A stretch of 64,000 bases of DNA from Vreelandella nigrificans. GTDB lineage: Bacteria > Pseudomonadota > Gammaproteobacteria > Pseudomonadales > Halomonadaceae. Under the pieces are notes generated by a model. It was not told where the DNA came from and made no database searches. It saw only the letters and a list, made by a program, of their open reading frames with translations. The position numbers and the translations under genes were made by a program. The stretch's first letter is position 1. Each line of letters begins with the position of its first letter. Below are positions 53,918-63,072 of this stretch, piece by piece. The stretch covers positions 18,419 to 82,418 of the forward strand of contig NZ_NWUX01000021.1 of assembly GCF_002374315.1 (NCBI RefSeq), read 5' to 3'.

Positions 53918-53966
53918 TGGCGAGTGATGGTAGCGCCCTACGCTAAACTACTAGGAGAGATTGATC

Positions 53967-55541
53967 ATGGCATTAGAAGGCAACCTCTTAATTGGTCAGC
54001 AGGCTGTTACCGGCACTCAAGCCAACATTCAGGCAGTTAACCCTGCTACTGGTGAAAAACTAGCGCCAGTCTATATTGGCGGCAGCCGAACCCACGTTGA
54101 GCAGGCCTGTGAGCTAGCGGAGGTGGCGTATAGCACCTATCGTGAAACGTCCCTTGAGGCTCGTGCTGCGTTTCTTGAAACCATCGCCAGTGAAATTGAA
54201 GCGATCGGCAGTGAGTTGATTGAGCGGGCCATGGCGGAAACCGGTCTGCCCCAAGCACGCATCGAAGGTGAGCGGGGTAGAACCTGCGGGCAGCTGCGCT
54301 TATTCGCCTCGGTGGTGCGTGCTGGCGAGTGGTTGGATGTACGCATTGATCCTGCCATGCCCGAGCGCCAGCCGCTACCCCGTGCGGATCTTCGCCAGCG
54401 TCATATCGCTCTGGGCCCTGTCGCGGTATTCGGTGCCAGCAACTTCCCGCTAGCGTTCTCGGTGGCGGGTGGTGACACTGCATCCGCTCTGGCCGCTGGC
54501 TGTCCGGTTGTCGTTAAAGGCCACTCTGCGCACCCAGGGACTTCAGAGCTTGTCGGCAAGGCGATTCAACAAGCGGTGAAAGCCTGCAACCTTCCAGAAG
54601 GCGTGTTCTCGCTGCTGTTTGGTGCCGGTAACGAAATTGGCCAAGCGTTGGCGGACGATCCACGCATTCAAGCGGTTGGCTTTACCGGCTCGCGCAGCGG
54701 TGGTGTGGCGCTGATGAAAACCGCTCAAGCACGGCCCCAACCAATTCCGGTCTATGCCGAGATGAGTAGTATTAACCCGGTTTTCTTATTGCCAGCGGCC
54801 CTTAAAGCCCGCGGTAAGGAACTGGGCGAGTCCTTTGTAGCTTCGCTAAATATGGGTGCAGGCCAGTTTTGTACCAACCCTGGCTTAGTGATTGCAATTA
54901 AAGGCCCTGAGTTGGATGCTTTCATTGATGCTGCAAAAGGTGCAGTAGAGGCGAGCGGTGCACAGACCATGCTAACGCCGGGTATCCATCGTGCCTATCA
55001 AGAAGGCGTTGCCAGCCTATGCAGTGCAGCCAATGTACGTGAAATTGCCCGGGGCCAAATAGGCGGTGACTATCAGTGCCAGACCGGTCTTTTTGCCGCC
55101 TCCGCAAGCGATTTCCTTGCCTCTGAAGCACTACAAGCCGAAGTGTTTGGCGCCAGTTCGCTGATTGTTGAGTGTGAAGATGCAGCGGAAGTAAAGCGGG
55201 TTACTGAGCAACTAGAGGGTCAGCTAACTGCCACGCTGCATATGGATGATGCTGATATCGATGCCGCTAAGGCGCTGCTGCCGACGTTAGAGCGTAAATC
55301 AGGGCGTATTCTTGCCAACGCTTGGCCCACTGGCGTTGAGGTGTGCCATGCCATGGTCCATGGCGGGCCATTCCCTGCTACATCCGATGCGCGCACTACC
55401 TCGGTTGGCTCGGCGGCCATTCACCGATTCTTACGTCCGGTCTGTTACCAGTCGCTGCCAGAAAGCTTGTTACCCGATGCGCTCAAGGATGGTAACCCGC
55501 TAAAGATATCGCGCTTAGTTGATGGAAAGCGCGAGCTATAA
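53967..55541 (+). CDS. 2-oxoglutarate semialdehyde (2,5-dioxovalerate) dehydrogenase
   Basis: ATG 53967 follows AGGAGAGA and gives 524 residues, the usual length of the KGSADH III type. It oxidises 2,5-dioxopentanoate to 2-oxoglutarate with NAD(P). The cofactor region reads [20 protein letters not shown] near 156, the Rossmann loop FTGSRSGG near 239, the catalytic glutamate lies in YAEMSSINP near 265 and the nucleophile is Cys302 in [10 protein letters not shown]. It is the last step of the pathway and delivers the carbon to the TCA cycle. Tandem repeats and a strong terminator follow directly. Confidence 0.93.
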   Translation: MALEGNLLIGQQAVTGTQANIQAVNPATGEKLAPVYIGGSRTHVEQACELAEVAYSTYRETSLEARAAFLETIASEIEAIGSELIERAMAETGLPQARIEGERGRTCGQLRLFASVVRAGEWLDVRIDPAMPERQPLPRADLRQRHIALGPVAVFGASNFPLAFSVAGGDTASALAAGCPVVVKGHSAHPGTSELVGKAIQQAVKACNLPEGVFSLLFGAGNEIGQALADDPRIQAVGFTGSRSGGVALMKTAQARPQPIPVYAEMSSINPVFLLPAALKARGKELGESFVASLNMGAGQFCTNPGLVIAIKGPELDAFIDAAKGAVEASGAQTMLTPGIHRAYQEGVASLCSAANVREIARGQIGGDYQCQTGLFAASASDFLASEALQAEVFGASSLIVECEDAAEVKRVTEQLEGQLTATLHMDDADIDAAKALLPTLERKSGRILANAWPTGVEVCHAMVHGGPFPATSDARTTSVGSAAIHRFLRPVCYQSLPESLLPDALKDGNPLKISRLVDGKREL

Positions 55542-55543
55542 AC

Positions 55544-55633
55544 AGCTAGTAGTCTTTTAAGAGCTAGTAGTCTTTTAAGAACTGATAGTCTTTTAATAAC
55601 TAATGGTCTTTTAACAACTAATAGCCTTTTAAG
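55544..55633. repeat. Five 18-bp tandem repeats after the dehydrogenase stop
   Basis: Units such as agctagtagtcttttaag, aactgatagtcttttaat and aactaatagccttttaag run head to tail, starting three bases after the stop and ending just before the terminator. The first two units are identical and the rest diverge by a few bases, as in a slowly decaying minisatellite. Confidence 0.85.
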
Positions 55634-55641
55634 AAATAGCC

Positions 55642-55671
55642 AAGCAGGCAGTCGTAACTGCCTGCTTTTTT
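55642..55671 (+). terminator. Strong rho-independent terminator of the uronate group
   Basis: AAGCAGGCAGT (55642-55652) and ACTGCCTGCTT (55657-55667) form a perfect 11-bp stem with a CGTA loop, followed by a six-T run (55666-55671). Confidence 0.92.
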
Positions 55672-55732
55672 CGTGTGGTTTTTAAGTGCGGTTTTAAATA
55701 AAAGTAATAATAAACGTTAGCGAGGTAATACT

Positions 55733-56749
55733 ATGAGTAATGATATTACTATTTCTCTGCAAGAAGCCGAAACGCTGAGTAAAACGCTGCTTCTTAATAA
55801 TGGTTTTAGCCAGCCTCATGCAGACGCCATTACGCGCAGTGTCATTGCTGCCCAGCGTGACGAGTGTCACTCCCATGGCTTGTATAGGCTAATTGGCTGT
55901 GTGCAAACAGCGCTTAATGGTGGTGTAGATACTAACGCAGTGCCCTCTATCAAAGATCAAGCCCCCAGCGTGGTAAAGGTGGATGCTCATAAAGGCTGTT
56001 CATTATTAGCCTTTGAGCTGGGTAAGCCACTGTTGGTAGAAAAAGCTAAGCAAAACGGTATCGCGGCGCTTGCCATCAATAACAGTTTTCACTTTTCGGC
56101 ACTATGGCCCGAAGTTGAGGCGCTTTCAGCGGAAGGCCTAGCTGCCTTGGCAATGACCCCCAGCCATGCTTTTGTGGCCCCCGCGGGAGGTACTTTGCCT
56201 CTATTCGGCACCAATCCCATCGCGTTTTCCTGGCCACGCCCTGGTGGCACACCTTATACCTTTGACTTTGCCACCAGCGTAGTGGCTCGTGGCGAGATAG
56301 AGCTACATCGGCGTGCTGGTAAAGCAATCCCCCATGGTTGGGCAATGGATAGTGAAGGTAACTCAACTACCGACCCGGTAGCGGCTCTGGCAGGTGCCAT
56401 GCTGCCCTTTGGTAGCTACAAAGGCTCTGCGCTTTCCACCATGGTAGAGCTGCTGGCGGGCCCGCTGATTGGCGATTTGCTAGGCCACGAAACCCAAGCA
56501 GCGAACGCAGATAAAACCGGCAAGCCCTTCCATGGTGAGCTAATTATCGCGATATCGCCTGAAACGTTTTTAGGCAAGGATGCAGAAAGTCATCTCAAAC
56601 ACGCCGAAGTACTTTTTGAGGCCATCCAGGGGCAAGGAGCTCGCCTACCTTCCCAGCGCCGCTTTGAGGCAAGAGAGCGAAGCCAAGCTAACGGTGTTAC
56701 GTTTCCTAAAGCGTTATATGACGAGCTTATAGCGCTTGCTGCTCAATAA
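55733..56749 (+). CDS. Ldh-family NAD(P)-dependent oxidoreductase
   Basis: This 338-residue protein of the malate/L-sulfolactate/ureidoglycolate dehydrogenase fold (PF02615) is recognised by the RDECHSHGLYRLIGCVQ motif near 41-57, AALAINNSFHFSALWPEVE near 114, LPLFGTNPIAFSWPRP near 156 and MLPFGSYKGSALSTMVELL near 222. Members reduce 2-oxo acids or cyclic imines such as piperideine-2-carboxylate. The SHGLYR histidine and the FGSYKG lysine are the active-site positions. It lies after the uronate terminator and before an AEC transporter, so it is probably a separate unit. The substrate is unknown. Confidence 0.87.
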   Translation: MSNDITISLQEAETLSKTLLLNNGFSQPHADAITRSVIAAQRDECHSHGLYRLIGCVQTALNGGVDTNAVPSIKDQAPSVVKVDAHKGCSLLAFELGKPLLVEKAKQNGIAALAINNSFHFSALWPEVEALSAEGLAALAMTPSHAFVAPAGGTLPLFGTNPIAFSWPRPGGTPYTFDFATSVVARGEIELHRRAGKAIPHGWAMDSEGNSTTDPVAALAGAMLPFGSYKGSALSTMVELLAGPLIGDLLGHETQAANADKTGKPFHGELIIAISPETFLGKDAESHLKHAEVLFEAIQGQGARLPSQRRFEARERSQANGVTFPKALYDELIALAAQ

Positions 56750-56810
56750 TCGTTGCGATAGCTATTGAGATCGTTGGTGATGTGCTTATGGAGGAGGAAG
56801 GGGAGTAACC

Positions 56811-57758
56811 ATGCTTGAAATATTAGCCATCACCACACCAATTTTTTTAATCATCGGTATGGGCTATGTGGCTATGCTCCTGGGTATTGTTGGCCGGGAG
56901 CAAATGCAGGGTATCGGTAACTTTGTGATGTACTTTGCGTTACCCGCCCTGGTTGTTCGTGCCCTGACCCAGAACCCACTCAAGGAAGTGTTTAACTTGG
57001 CCTATCTGTTGGCCTATGGGTTGGGCTCAGTGATCGTTTTTACCTCGGCATTGTGTTTGGCCATTTTTATCCAGAAGAAAAACTTACAAACTGGGGCCAT
57101 TTTCGCCTTGGGTATGTCGGTCTCCAACAGCGCTTTTACGGGCTACCCAGTCGCGGCAATGGTGCTGGGCCCACCCGCGGTCACTTTTCTTGCTTTGAGT
57201 ATGATCGTTGAGAACCTGCTGATGATCCCTGCTGCGTTGATACTGGCGGAAATGGGGCGTCAGGCGGGTGGTAGTTTATCTCGCACACTTTTACAAACGG
57301 CTAATAGGATGGCCAAAAACCCTATCCTAATGGCCATTCTAATCGGTGTATTGATTGCCATCGTAGGGCTTGAGCTACCGAGCCCAGTAACCAGGGCGAT
57401 TGATATGGTGGCTGACGCGGCTGGCCCAGCAGCGCTATTCGTAATAGGAGGAACGCTTTACGGCCTTCATGCCCGCGGCGTGATGATGGATGCTAGCCAA
57501 ATTATGGTGGGTAAATTGATTTTTCATCCATTAGCCATCGTGCTGGCGTTTTTACTCATGCCGGCAACCGACCCACTGCTTCTGGCTGGTGCGATACTCT
57601 TTGCCGCAGCCCCAATGGCGAGTATTTATCCGTTGCTGGGCCAGCGTTACGGTATGGCAGATGTTGCTGTAGGTGCCTTAATGGCCGCTACCCTGGCATC
57701 GTTTGTGACCTTTAGTGTGGTGATTGGGCTAATGACCTATTTTGGGCTACTCACATAG
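56811..57758 (+). CDS. AEC (auxin efflux carrier) family transporter
   Basis: This 315-residue membrane protein has ten predicted helices in two five-helix halves, with FVMYFALPALVVRAL near 35 and the SNSAFTGYPVAAMVLGP crossover near 105-121. Bacterial AEC members carry small dicarboxylates such as malate or malonate. AGGAGGAAGGGGAG lies just before its ATG. It is 61 bases after the Ldh-family gene and probably co-transcribed, which would pair an oxo/hydroxy-acid enzyme with a carboxylate carrier. Confidence 0.88.
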   Translation: MLEILAITTPIFLIIGMGYVAMLLGIVGREQMQGIGNFVMYFALPALVVRALTQNPLKEVFNLAYLLAYGLGSVIVFTSALCLAIFIQKKNLQTGAIFALGMSVSNSAFTGYPVAAMVLGPPAVTFLALSMIVENLLMIPAALILAEMGRQAGGSLSRTLLQTANRMAKNPILMAILIGVLIAIVGLELPSPVTRAIDMVADAAGPAALFVIGGTLYGLHARGVMMDASQIMVGKLIFHPLAIVLAFLLMPATDPLLLAGAILFAAAPMASIYPLLGQRYGMADVAVGALMAATLASFVTFSVVIGLMTYFGLLT

Positions 57759-57883
57759 CGGTTGTTTTTCACTTCTTTGAGAAGCAGACGTTGTACCAAA
57801 TTTGCTGCCTGTGAACGTTTTTCCTACGCTTAACGTCATCGCGATGGAACTGACTTTTATCAAACGTGTGCAAGGAGCAATGC

Positions 57884-59134
57884 ATGACATCTCAAGGAAA
57901 CCCTTCTCCCATTCGCAAGAAATCTCTTTCACAGGCTATCTTCGGTGCCATGTTGGCGAGCAGCGTTGGCCTCGCAAACGCCGATGTCACCACTGATGAG
58001 GAGAGTGTTGAAACAGATTACGAGACAGAAGAAACCAATTTGACCATCACCAAAATAGTGGGTGGGCTAGAGCATCCATGGGCAGTAGCGTGGCTGCCTG
58101 ATGGCCGTATGCTGGTAACAGAGCGCCCAGGACGCCTGCAGCTTATTGACGGCGATGATGTAATCGAACTAAGCGGCTTACCCCAAACAGATATTGATGA
58201 AGATGATGAGTCAGCTACCGAAGGTGGCAATCAGGGTGGATTACTGGATGTCGTCATTCACCCTGATTATGAGAACAACGGCTGGATTTATTTCACCTAC
58301 TCAAGCCCAGGTGACCCGCGTGCATTTAGTACTTACGAGCCTGATTATGGTACTGGCCTAGCGGTAGGCCGTGCTCGTATTGATGCTGATGATGGGGAGC
58401 TCACCGATGTAGAAACCATTTATAGCCAGGTCCCACGCACCCATCCTGGTGCGCATTATGGATCGCGTATTGTGTTCCCAGGCGATGGAGAGATGATTTT
58501 TTCCATTGGCGATCGTAACGTTCAAAATTTACCCCAAGACTTAACCAACCCTGGTGGCAAGATGATCCGCCTGCTTGAAGATGGTGGTGCTCATCCTGAT
58601 AACCCCTTTGTTGGAGTTGAGCCAGGCAACCTGCGCCCAGAGATTTATTCGTTTGGCCATCGCAATAATCAAGGGCTAACCATTCATCCTGAAACCGGCG
58701 ATATATGGGCAGTTGATCACGGCCCCAATGGTGGAGACTTGCTCTACAAAGTGGAAGAAGGTGCCAACTATGGCTGGCCGATGGTTGCACATGGCACTGA
58801 GTACTCGACTGATGCGCATATTGGGCTTGGCACAGAAGCTCCAGGTGTTGTGGCGCCCACCCATGTATGGGAGGAGTCTATGGCGCCCTCTGGTATGGTC
58901 TTCTACACCGGTGATGTGGACGAATGGCAAAACAACCTTTTTGTTGGCTCGCTTCGTCGTGAACAACTACACCGTTTAGTTCTGGATGAGGATAACGAGG
59001 TCACCCACGAAGAAGTGCTGTTGGAGGATACTCTTGGCCGTATCCGCGATGTTCGTCAGGGGCCAGACGGCATGCTGTATGTTGTTACCGATGAAGAAGA
59101 TGGCGGTGTTTACCGCTTGGAGCCTGAGTCGTAG
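57884..59134 (+). CDS. Secreted aldose sugar dehydrogenase (PQQ-type, YliI/Asd family)
   Basis: ATG 57884 with AAGGAG six bases before it gives 416 residues (GTG 57866 is in frame). A signal peptide ends near ANADV (residue 32), followed by an unusually acidic linker. The six-bladed propeller shows GGLEHPWAVAWLPDGRMLVT, GGLLDVVIHPDY, FGHRNNQGLTIHPETG and DHGPNGGDLLY, the family's PQQ and calcium site segments. Such enzymes oxidise aldoses to lactones in the periplasm. The acidic linker fits secretion into salty medium. Repeats and a bidirectional terminator follow. Confidence 0.9.
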   Translation: MTSQGNPSPIRKKSLSQAIFGAMLASSVGLANADVTTDEESVETDYETEETNLTITKIVGGLEHPWAVAWLPDGRMLVTERPGRLQLIDGDDVIELSGLPQTDIDEDDESATEGGNQGGLLDVVIHPDYENNGWIYFTYSSPGDPRAFSTYEPDYGTGLAVGRARIDADDGELTDVETIYSQVPRTHPGAHYGSRIVFPGDGEMIFSIGDRNVQNLPQDLTNPGGKMIRLLEDGGAHPDNPFVGVEPGNLRPEIYSFGHRNNQGLTIHPETGDIWAVDHGPNGGDLLYKVEEGANYGWPMVAHGTEYSTDAHIGLGTEAPGVVAPTHVWEESMAPSGMVFYTGDVDEWQNNLFVGSLRREQLHRLVLDEDNEVTHEEVLLEDTLGRIRDVRQGPDGMLYVVTDEEDGGVYRLEPES

Positions 59135-59146
59135 AATCGAAGCAGG

Positions 59147-59188
59147 TTATACCAAGTGGGCTACACCAAACGGGCTATACCAAGTGGC
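59147..59188. repeat. Three 14-bp tandem repeats after the sugar dehydrogenase
   Basis: Units ttataccaagtggg, ctacaccaaacggg and ctataccaagtggc lie head to tail in the convergent gap, starting 13 bases after the stop codon. Confidence 0.8.
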
Positions 59189-59209
59189 CTATGCTCAAAA
59201 AGAAGTTTT

Positions 59210-59237
59210 AATAGGCGCCTCAAAGGCGCCTATTTTA
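59210..59237. terminator. Bidirectional terminator
   Basis: AATAGGCGCCT (59210-59220) and AGGCGCCTATT (59224-59234) form an 11-bp stem with a 3-base loop, with T-rich bases on both sides. It serves the sugar dehydrogenase and the convergent MocR gene. Confidence 0.85.
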
Positions 59238-59247
59238 TGGGCGTGTC

Positions 59248-60639
59248 TTAAATGCTGCTGGCCTCAAGAAACCCGTTAACTCTGGGATCTTGCATATAAG
59301 CTACGTTGAGTCGTAGCCAGTGAGTAGGTTGTTGATCAGCAAAGAATAAATGCCCTGGCGATAGTGTGATTTGCCACTGCTCAGCCAGTGCGCTCAATGT
59401 TTCAGGCGTCATGGCCGTAGGTGGCTTGGCCCAGACAAACATCCCTCCCGTTGGTTCGGTATAAACCTCCCAGCCAGCATTTTTTAGCATTGCCAGCGCC
59501 ATTGCCATTTGGCTGGAAAGCTTGGTTCTCAGCCGCTCGGTAAGCTTTCGGTAGCTGCCGTTTTGCAACATAGCGGTGACCACTTGTTCGGCAAAGAGGG
59601 AAGAGGAGATGCTGGTTAACATCTTAATATCCACTAAGCGCTGCACCAAGGGAGGAGGCGCGGCGATAAAGCCTACCCTGAGGGAAGAGGAGAGGCTTTT
59701 TGAGAAGCTTCCCAGGTAGATAACTCGGCGTAAGCCATCCAGCGCCGCCAAACGTATCGTTGGGGTATGCTGAAAATCTGCGTAGATATCATCTTCAATG
59801 ATTTTAAAATCGTGCTGCTCGGCGAGTTGTAAAACCCGGTGTGCAACCGCTGGGGAGAGGGTGCTACCGGTGGGGTTGTGAAACACGCTGTTGATATAAA
59901 AAAGCTTGGGACGATGCTGTGCTAACAGGGCTTCCAGGTGGTCTACGTCAGGCCCATCGACTAACCGTGGTACGCCAATCACGCGGATTCCCTGTAAGTG
60001 CAACAGCCCGAAAAGGTTGTAATAGCCAGGAGACTCCACGAATACTACGTCGCCAGGCTCCACTAGCATCCGTACCAACAAATCCAGTGAATGGCTGCCG
60101 CCGTTAGTCATGATTATCTGCTGAGCATCAGCGGTAATCGCCAGTGGGCGTAGGCGCTCTTGGATCAGGCCGCGCAAATCGAGTGGCCCTTGGGGAGTGC
60201 TGTACTCAAAAATACCTGAACGGCTTTTACGCGAGACGTGGCGGATGGCATAGGTCAGGTCGTCACTTTCACGCCAACTGCTGGGCAGCCAGCCGCACCC
60301 CAGCTTAAGTGCATGCTCATTGGCACTGAAAAGCCCCCATAGACCGTTGGTGACTTCATCCATCGCGCTAATGCAGGGCGACTGTGACCCTAGCGATGCC
60401 GCGCTATCTGCGACGTAAAAACCTGCGCCAGGCCGCGAGCGTACCAACCCCGCAGCCACTAACCTTTCATAGGCTTCAATAACCGCGTTGCGGCTAATGT
60501 GATGAGTGGCCGCTAAACGACGAATAGAAGGTAAACGGCGGCCACCGCCAGCACCATGGGCTTCAATCCAAGCACGAATTCCCGCCTCAACCTGCTGTGC
60601 GATGGGAGTATTAGCGTTGCGGTCGACCTCTAGCTTCAT
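59248..60639 (-). CDS. MocR-type regulator, GntR helix-turn-helix fused to aminotransferase domain
   Basis: This 463-residue protein has an N-terminal winged helix (about 8-75, GGRRLPSIRRLAATHHISRN, then AYERLVAAGLVRSRPGAGFYV) joined to a class I aminotransferase fold (about 100-460). The PLP lysine lies in LGSFSKSLSSSLRVGF near residue 313, and NSVFHNPTGSTLSP near 238 is the aspartate-aminotransferase-type segment. MocR proteins usually sense PLP or an amino compound and control a divergent transporter or pathway. The divergent MFS gene at 60791 is the obvious target. The shared 151-base gap carries an inverted repeat and a direct repeat. Confidence 0.92.
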   Translation of the reverse strand: MKLEVDRNANTPIAQQVEAGIRAWIEAHGAGGGRRLPSIRRLAATHHISRNAVIEAYERLVAAGLVRSRPGAGFYVADSAASLGSQSPCISAMDEVTNGLWGLFSANEHALKLGCGWLPSSWRESDDLTYAIRHVSRKSRSGIFEYSTPQGPLDLRGLIQERLRPLAITADAQQIIMTNGGSHSLDLLVRMLVEPGDVVFVESPGYYNLFGLLHLQGIRVIGVPRLVDGPDVDHLEALLAQHRPKLFYINSVFHNPTGSTLSPAVAHRVLQLAEQHDFKIIEDDIYADFQHTPTIRLAALDGLRRVIYLGSFSKSLSSSLRVGFIAAPPPLVQRLVDIKMLTSISSSLFAEQVVTAMLQNGSYRKLTERLRTKLSSQMAMALAMLKNAGWEVYTEPTGGMFVWAKPPTAMTPETLSALAEQWQITLSPGHLFFADQQPTHWLRLNVAYMQDPRVNGFLEASSI

Positions 60640-60712
60640 AGCTGACCCATGTGGTTCTCAACTGTTCGCTAAAAGCGCGGAACAGTGCCTCGATAGTGGT
60701 GATTAAGTGTAC

Positions 60713-60731
60713 CTTACCCCAGTGTGGTAAG
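60713..60731. promoter_or_regulatory. Inverted repeat in the MocR/MFS divergent promoter
   Basis: CTTACC (60713-60718) and GGTAAG (60726-60731) form a 6-bp palindrome with a 7-base spacer, midway between the divergent genes. It is a candidate MocR binding site. Confidence 0.4.
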
Positions 60732-60759
60732 CGTGCGAGCGTAACGGTTCAACAGACTG

Positions 60760-60783
60760 CTTATTTAGGAACTTATTTAGGAA
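60760..60783. repeat. Two exact 12-bp repeats carrying the MFS ribosome binding site
   Basis: CTTATTTAGGAA occurs twice head to tail immediately before the MFS ATG at 60791. The AGGAA of the second copy is the Shine-Dalgarno, seven bases from the start. Confidence 0.75.
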
Positions 60784-60790
60784 CTAAGCC

Positions 60791-61990
60791 ATGAACCGAG
60801 TTGTTACGCAAAAGGTTGGCCAAAGGCAAGCTGCTGGCTTGGCGTTTGCGCTGTGTATGATTACCACGGCGGTTAATCTACAGGCCCCGCTTTACGATAC
60901 ATTGGCCGCGCGTGATGGCCTTGGGGTCGGTGCAGCAACGATAGCCTTCGCCTGCTATGTGGTAGGCATTGTACCGGTGTTGCTGGGTTTAAATGGATTG
61001 GCAGACCGAGTAGGGCGCAAGCCATTAATCATTACAGCACTACTGTTATGTTTCCTGGCCACTGCCATTACTCTGATAGTGCCTGGTTTAGTGGCGCTGG
61101 GTATTGCTCGCCTTCTGCTGGGTGTCAGTACAGGGCTAACCTCCGCAGTGGCTCCTGGTTATATGCAGATACTTGTGGCAGCGAAGGATAAGGATAAAGC
61201 GACAAACTATGTCACCGCCAGTACAGCGTTGGGTTTTGGCCTGGGGGCAGCTGTCACTAGCTTGTTTGTTTTTCACACGCCTAGCGTATCTCCTCCCAGC
61301 CTATGGCTTTATTTAGTCGCCGCTTCGCTGGCGCTGCTGGTTGTCTTTACGCTGAAAAATGGCGCTTCGATAGATAGCTCGCTGAGCCCAACTAAGTGTC
61401 CTATGTTACGTCTTCCCAGCTACCCTAATGGAGCCTGGTCCTTTGGGTTAGCGATTTTGCTCGCCTGGGCAACGGTAGGGTTGGTAATCGCGATTCTTCC
61501 TTCAGCATTAAACCAGCATGGCTTATCCGCCTGGAGTGGCTTTGCTACCTTTGGAATATGCAGTTGCGGAGTGCTTTTCCAGCCTTGGGCAAGGAAACTC
61601 GCTCCCTATAACGCCACTTCATTAGGGTTAGTGATTCTACCAATAGCCTATGGGCTAATCGCCTGGGGGGCTGTGCAAGGCTATCTGGCGGCGGTGCTGC
61701 TGGGAACGGTTGCCGCCAGTAGTGCTTGCTATGGGTTTATCTATTTGGGGGGATTAAGCGGCGTGTTGGCGATAGCGGGAACATCTGCGACCCAAGCCAG
61801 CGCGGGCTTTTTTTTGATGGCCTATCTTGGCTTCAGTATCCCAGTGATCACCACTGGAGTACTGATTGATGCTGTAGGTCATACGTTGGCGTTAACGCTG
61901 TTTGGTCTCGCGCTGCTGAGCGGTGTGCTTGCCACGCTAGTTCTGTTACAAAGACTCGGCCGCCAAGCGCCCGCTCTCAAGCTGTCATGA
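60791..61990 (+). CDS. Major facilitator superfamily transporter
   Basis: This 399-residue protein has twelve predicted helices and the MFS A-loop GLADRVGRKPLI near 72-83 between helices 2 and 3. The region LLGVSTGLTSAVAPGYMQIL is typical of the drug or small-molecule antiporter branch. The substrate is unknown. It is transcribed away from the MocR gene, which probably regulates it. Its last six bases overlap the 3' end of the convergent CDF gene. Confidence 0.9.
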   Translation: MNRVVTQKVGQRQAAGLAFALCMITTAVNLQAPLYDTLAARDGLGVGAATIAFACYVVGIVPVLLGLNGLADRVGRKPLIITALLLCFLATAITLIVPGLVALGIARLLLGVSTGLTSAVAPGYMQILVAAKDKDKATNYVTASTALGFGLGAAVTSLFVFHTPSVSPPSLWLYLVAASLALLVVFTLKNGASIDSSLSPTKCPMLRLPSYPNGAWSFGLAILLAWATVGLVIAILPSALNQHGLSAWSGFATFGICSCGVLFQPWARKLAPYNATSLGLVILPIAYGLIAWGAVQGYLAAVLLGTVAASSACYGFIYLGGLSGVLAIAGTSATQASAGFFLMAYLGFSIPVITTGVLIDAVGHTLALTLFGLALLSGVLATLVLLQRLGRQAPALKLS

Positions 61991-62923
61991 AGGATGCTTT
62001 CCTACTAACAGCCCACAAGAGGGCTCCGCCCAGCGTGTATCTGCAGTGAACACCACATCACATACCACCGGTGCGTAGTCTTGGCGTACTTCTTCATCAA
62101 TACGAGCCCGCAACCTATCCTGGGAGATAATGGAAATATCCGAGAGCTCTTTGGGCAGCACCACATGCACGATCACATACAGAAGGCGGCCGGGACGCAC
62201 CATACGTACCCTTACTTCCAGCGTATCGATCTCTGCAAGGCCACGTGCAACTGCTTGGCGTACCGGTTCAGCAATAGATTCTTCAGGCGTTTTGTTAAGC
62301 AGTTCCCGTAGTGCTTGGGAGGCCATCCGTACAGGGACGCCCAAACAGAGCACTACCACCGCCATAACTAACACCGAATCGACATAAGGTACTATTCCCC
62401 GCCAGTCCAGGCGTTCAAACAGCATCACCAAGCAGAACGCTGCTAACACGGCAGCCGAGATAATGCTGTTCACCAGCCAGTTAAGCTTGTCAGCGCTTAT
62501 CAATGGGCTATGCACATGGCGTTGGCTGCGGTGCATTACCCATGCTGTTAGCGAGCAGGCAGTGGTAGCAAATAGCGCATAGATAACGGCAAGCCCTGCT
62601 GAAATCTCGCGCCCTCCCGTTAGCAGGGCAGCCACTGCATCCACCAACGCAAAGATAGAAACGCCTAATATCAATAAACCTTTGCATAGATTTACCAACG
62701 ACTCGAAGTAGCTGTAGCCAAACGGATAGGATTCGCTATCAGGTCGGCTGGCTAACTTGCTGACCTTGATGGTGACCAGCGCTACACTAAAGTAGATAAG
62801 GTTAAATAACCCATCCAGCAAAATAGCCTGGGAGTTAGATGCCAGCGTTGCAGTAATGCCTGCACAGCCAATCAGCAGTGCCATAAAGGCAGAAAACGCT
62901 AAGGTGCTGGATTCTGTTTTCAC
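61985..62923 (-). CDS. Cation diffusion facilitator family protein
   Basis: This 312-residue protein has six membrane helices (PF01545 type) and a C-terminal cytoplasmic domain from about 215. The helix-2 LLDGLFNLIYFSVAL segment and helix-5 SADKLNWLVNSI give the usual D-x3-N/D and D-x3-N positions, here with Asn in place of one of the aspartates found in zinc exporters. That suggests a different metal, perhaps manganese or iron, or a shifted specificity. The gene is convergent with the MFS gene. Confidence 0.87.
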   Translation of the reverse strand: MKTESSTLAFSAFMALLIGCAGITATLASNSQAILLDGLFNLIYFSVALVTIKVSKLASRPDSESYPFGYSYFESLVNLCKGLLILGVSIFALVDAVAALLTGGREISAGLAVIYALFATTACSLTAWVMHRSQRHVHSPLISADKLNWLVNSIISAAVLAAFCLVMLFERLDWRGIVPYVDSVLVMAVVVLCLGVPVRMASQALRELLNKTPEESIAEPVRQAVARGLAEIDTLEVRVRMVRPGRLLYVIVHVVLPKELSDISIISQDRLRARIDEEVRQDYAPVVCDVVFTADTRWAEPSCGLLVGKHPS

Positions 62924-63072
62924 GAACGTTTGCTCCGATATTCACTACCCAATAGGCTGGCAAGCATAGCAACATCGCTGCTAGAAATGTCAGCGTTTTG
63001 TTTAGCCTTATATTTGTAGAAAGAGCCCCTTTAGCAGCTCATATGCTTTGCACATCAGGGAGAGAAGTGCTT

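Noticed and set aside
54046..54483. 145-codon minus-strand frame inside the semialdehyde dehydrogenase gene
   Set aside because: A long antisense shadow of a GC-rich gene; composition is unnatural for a protein and no start signal is present.
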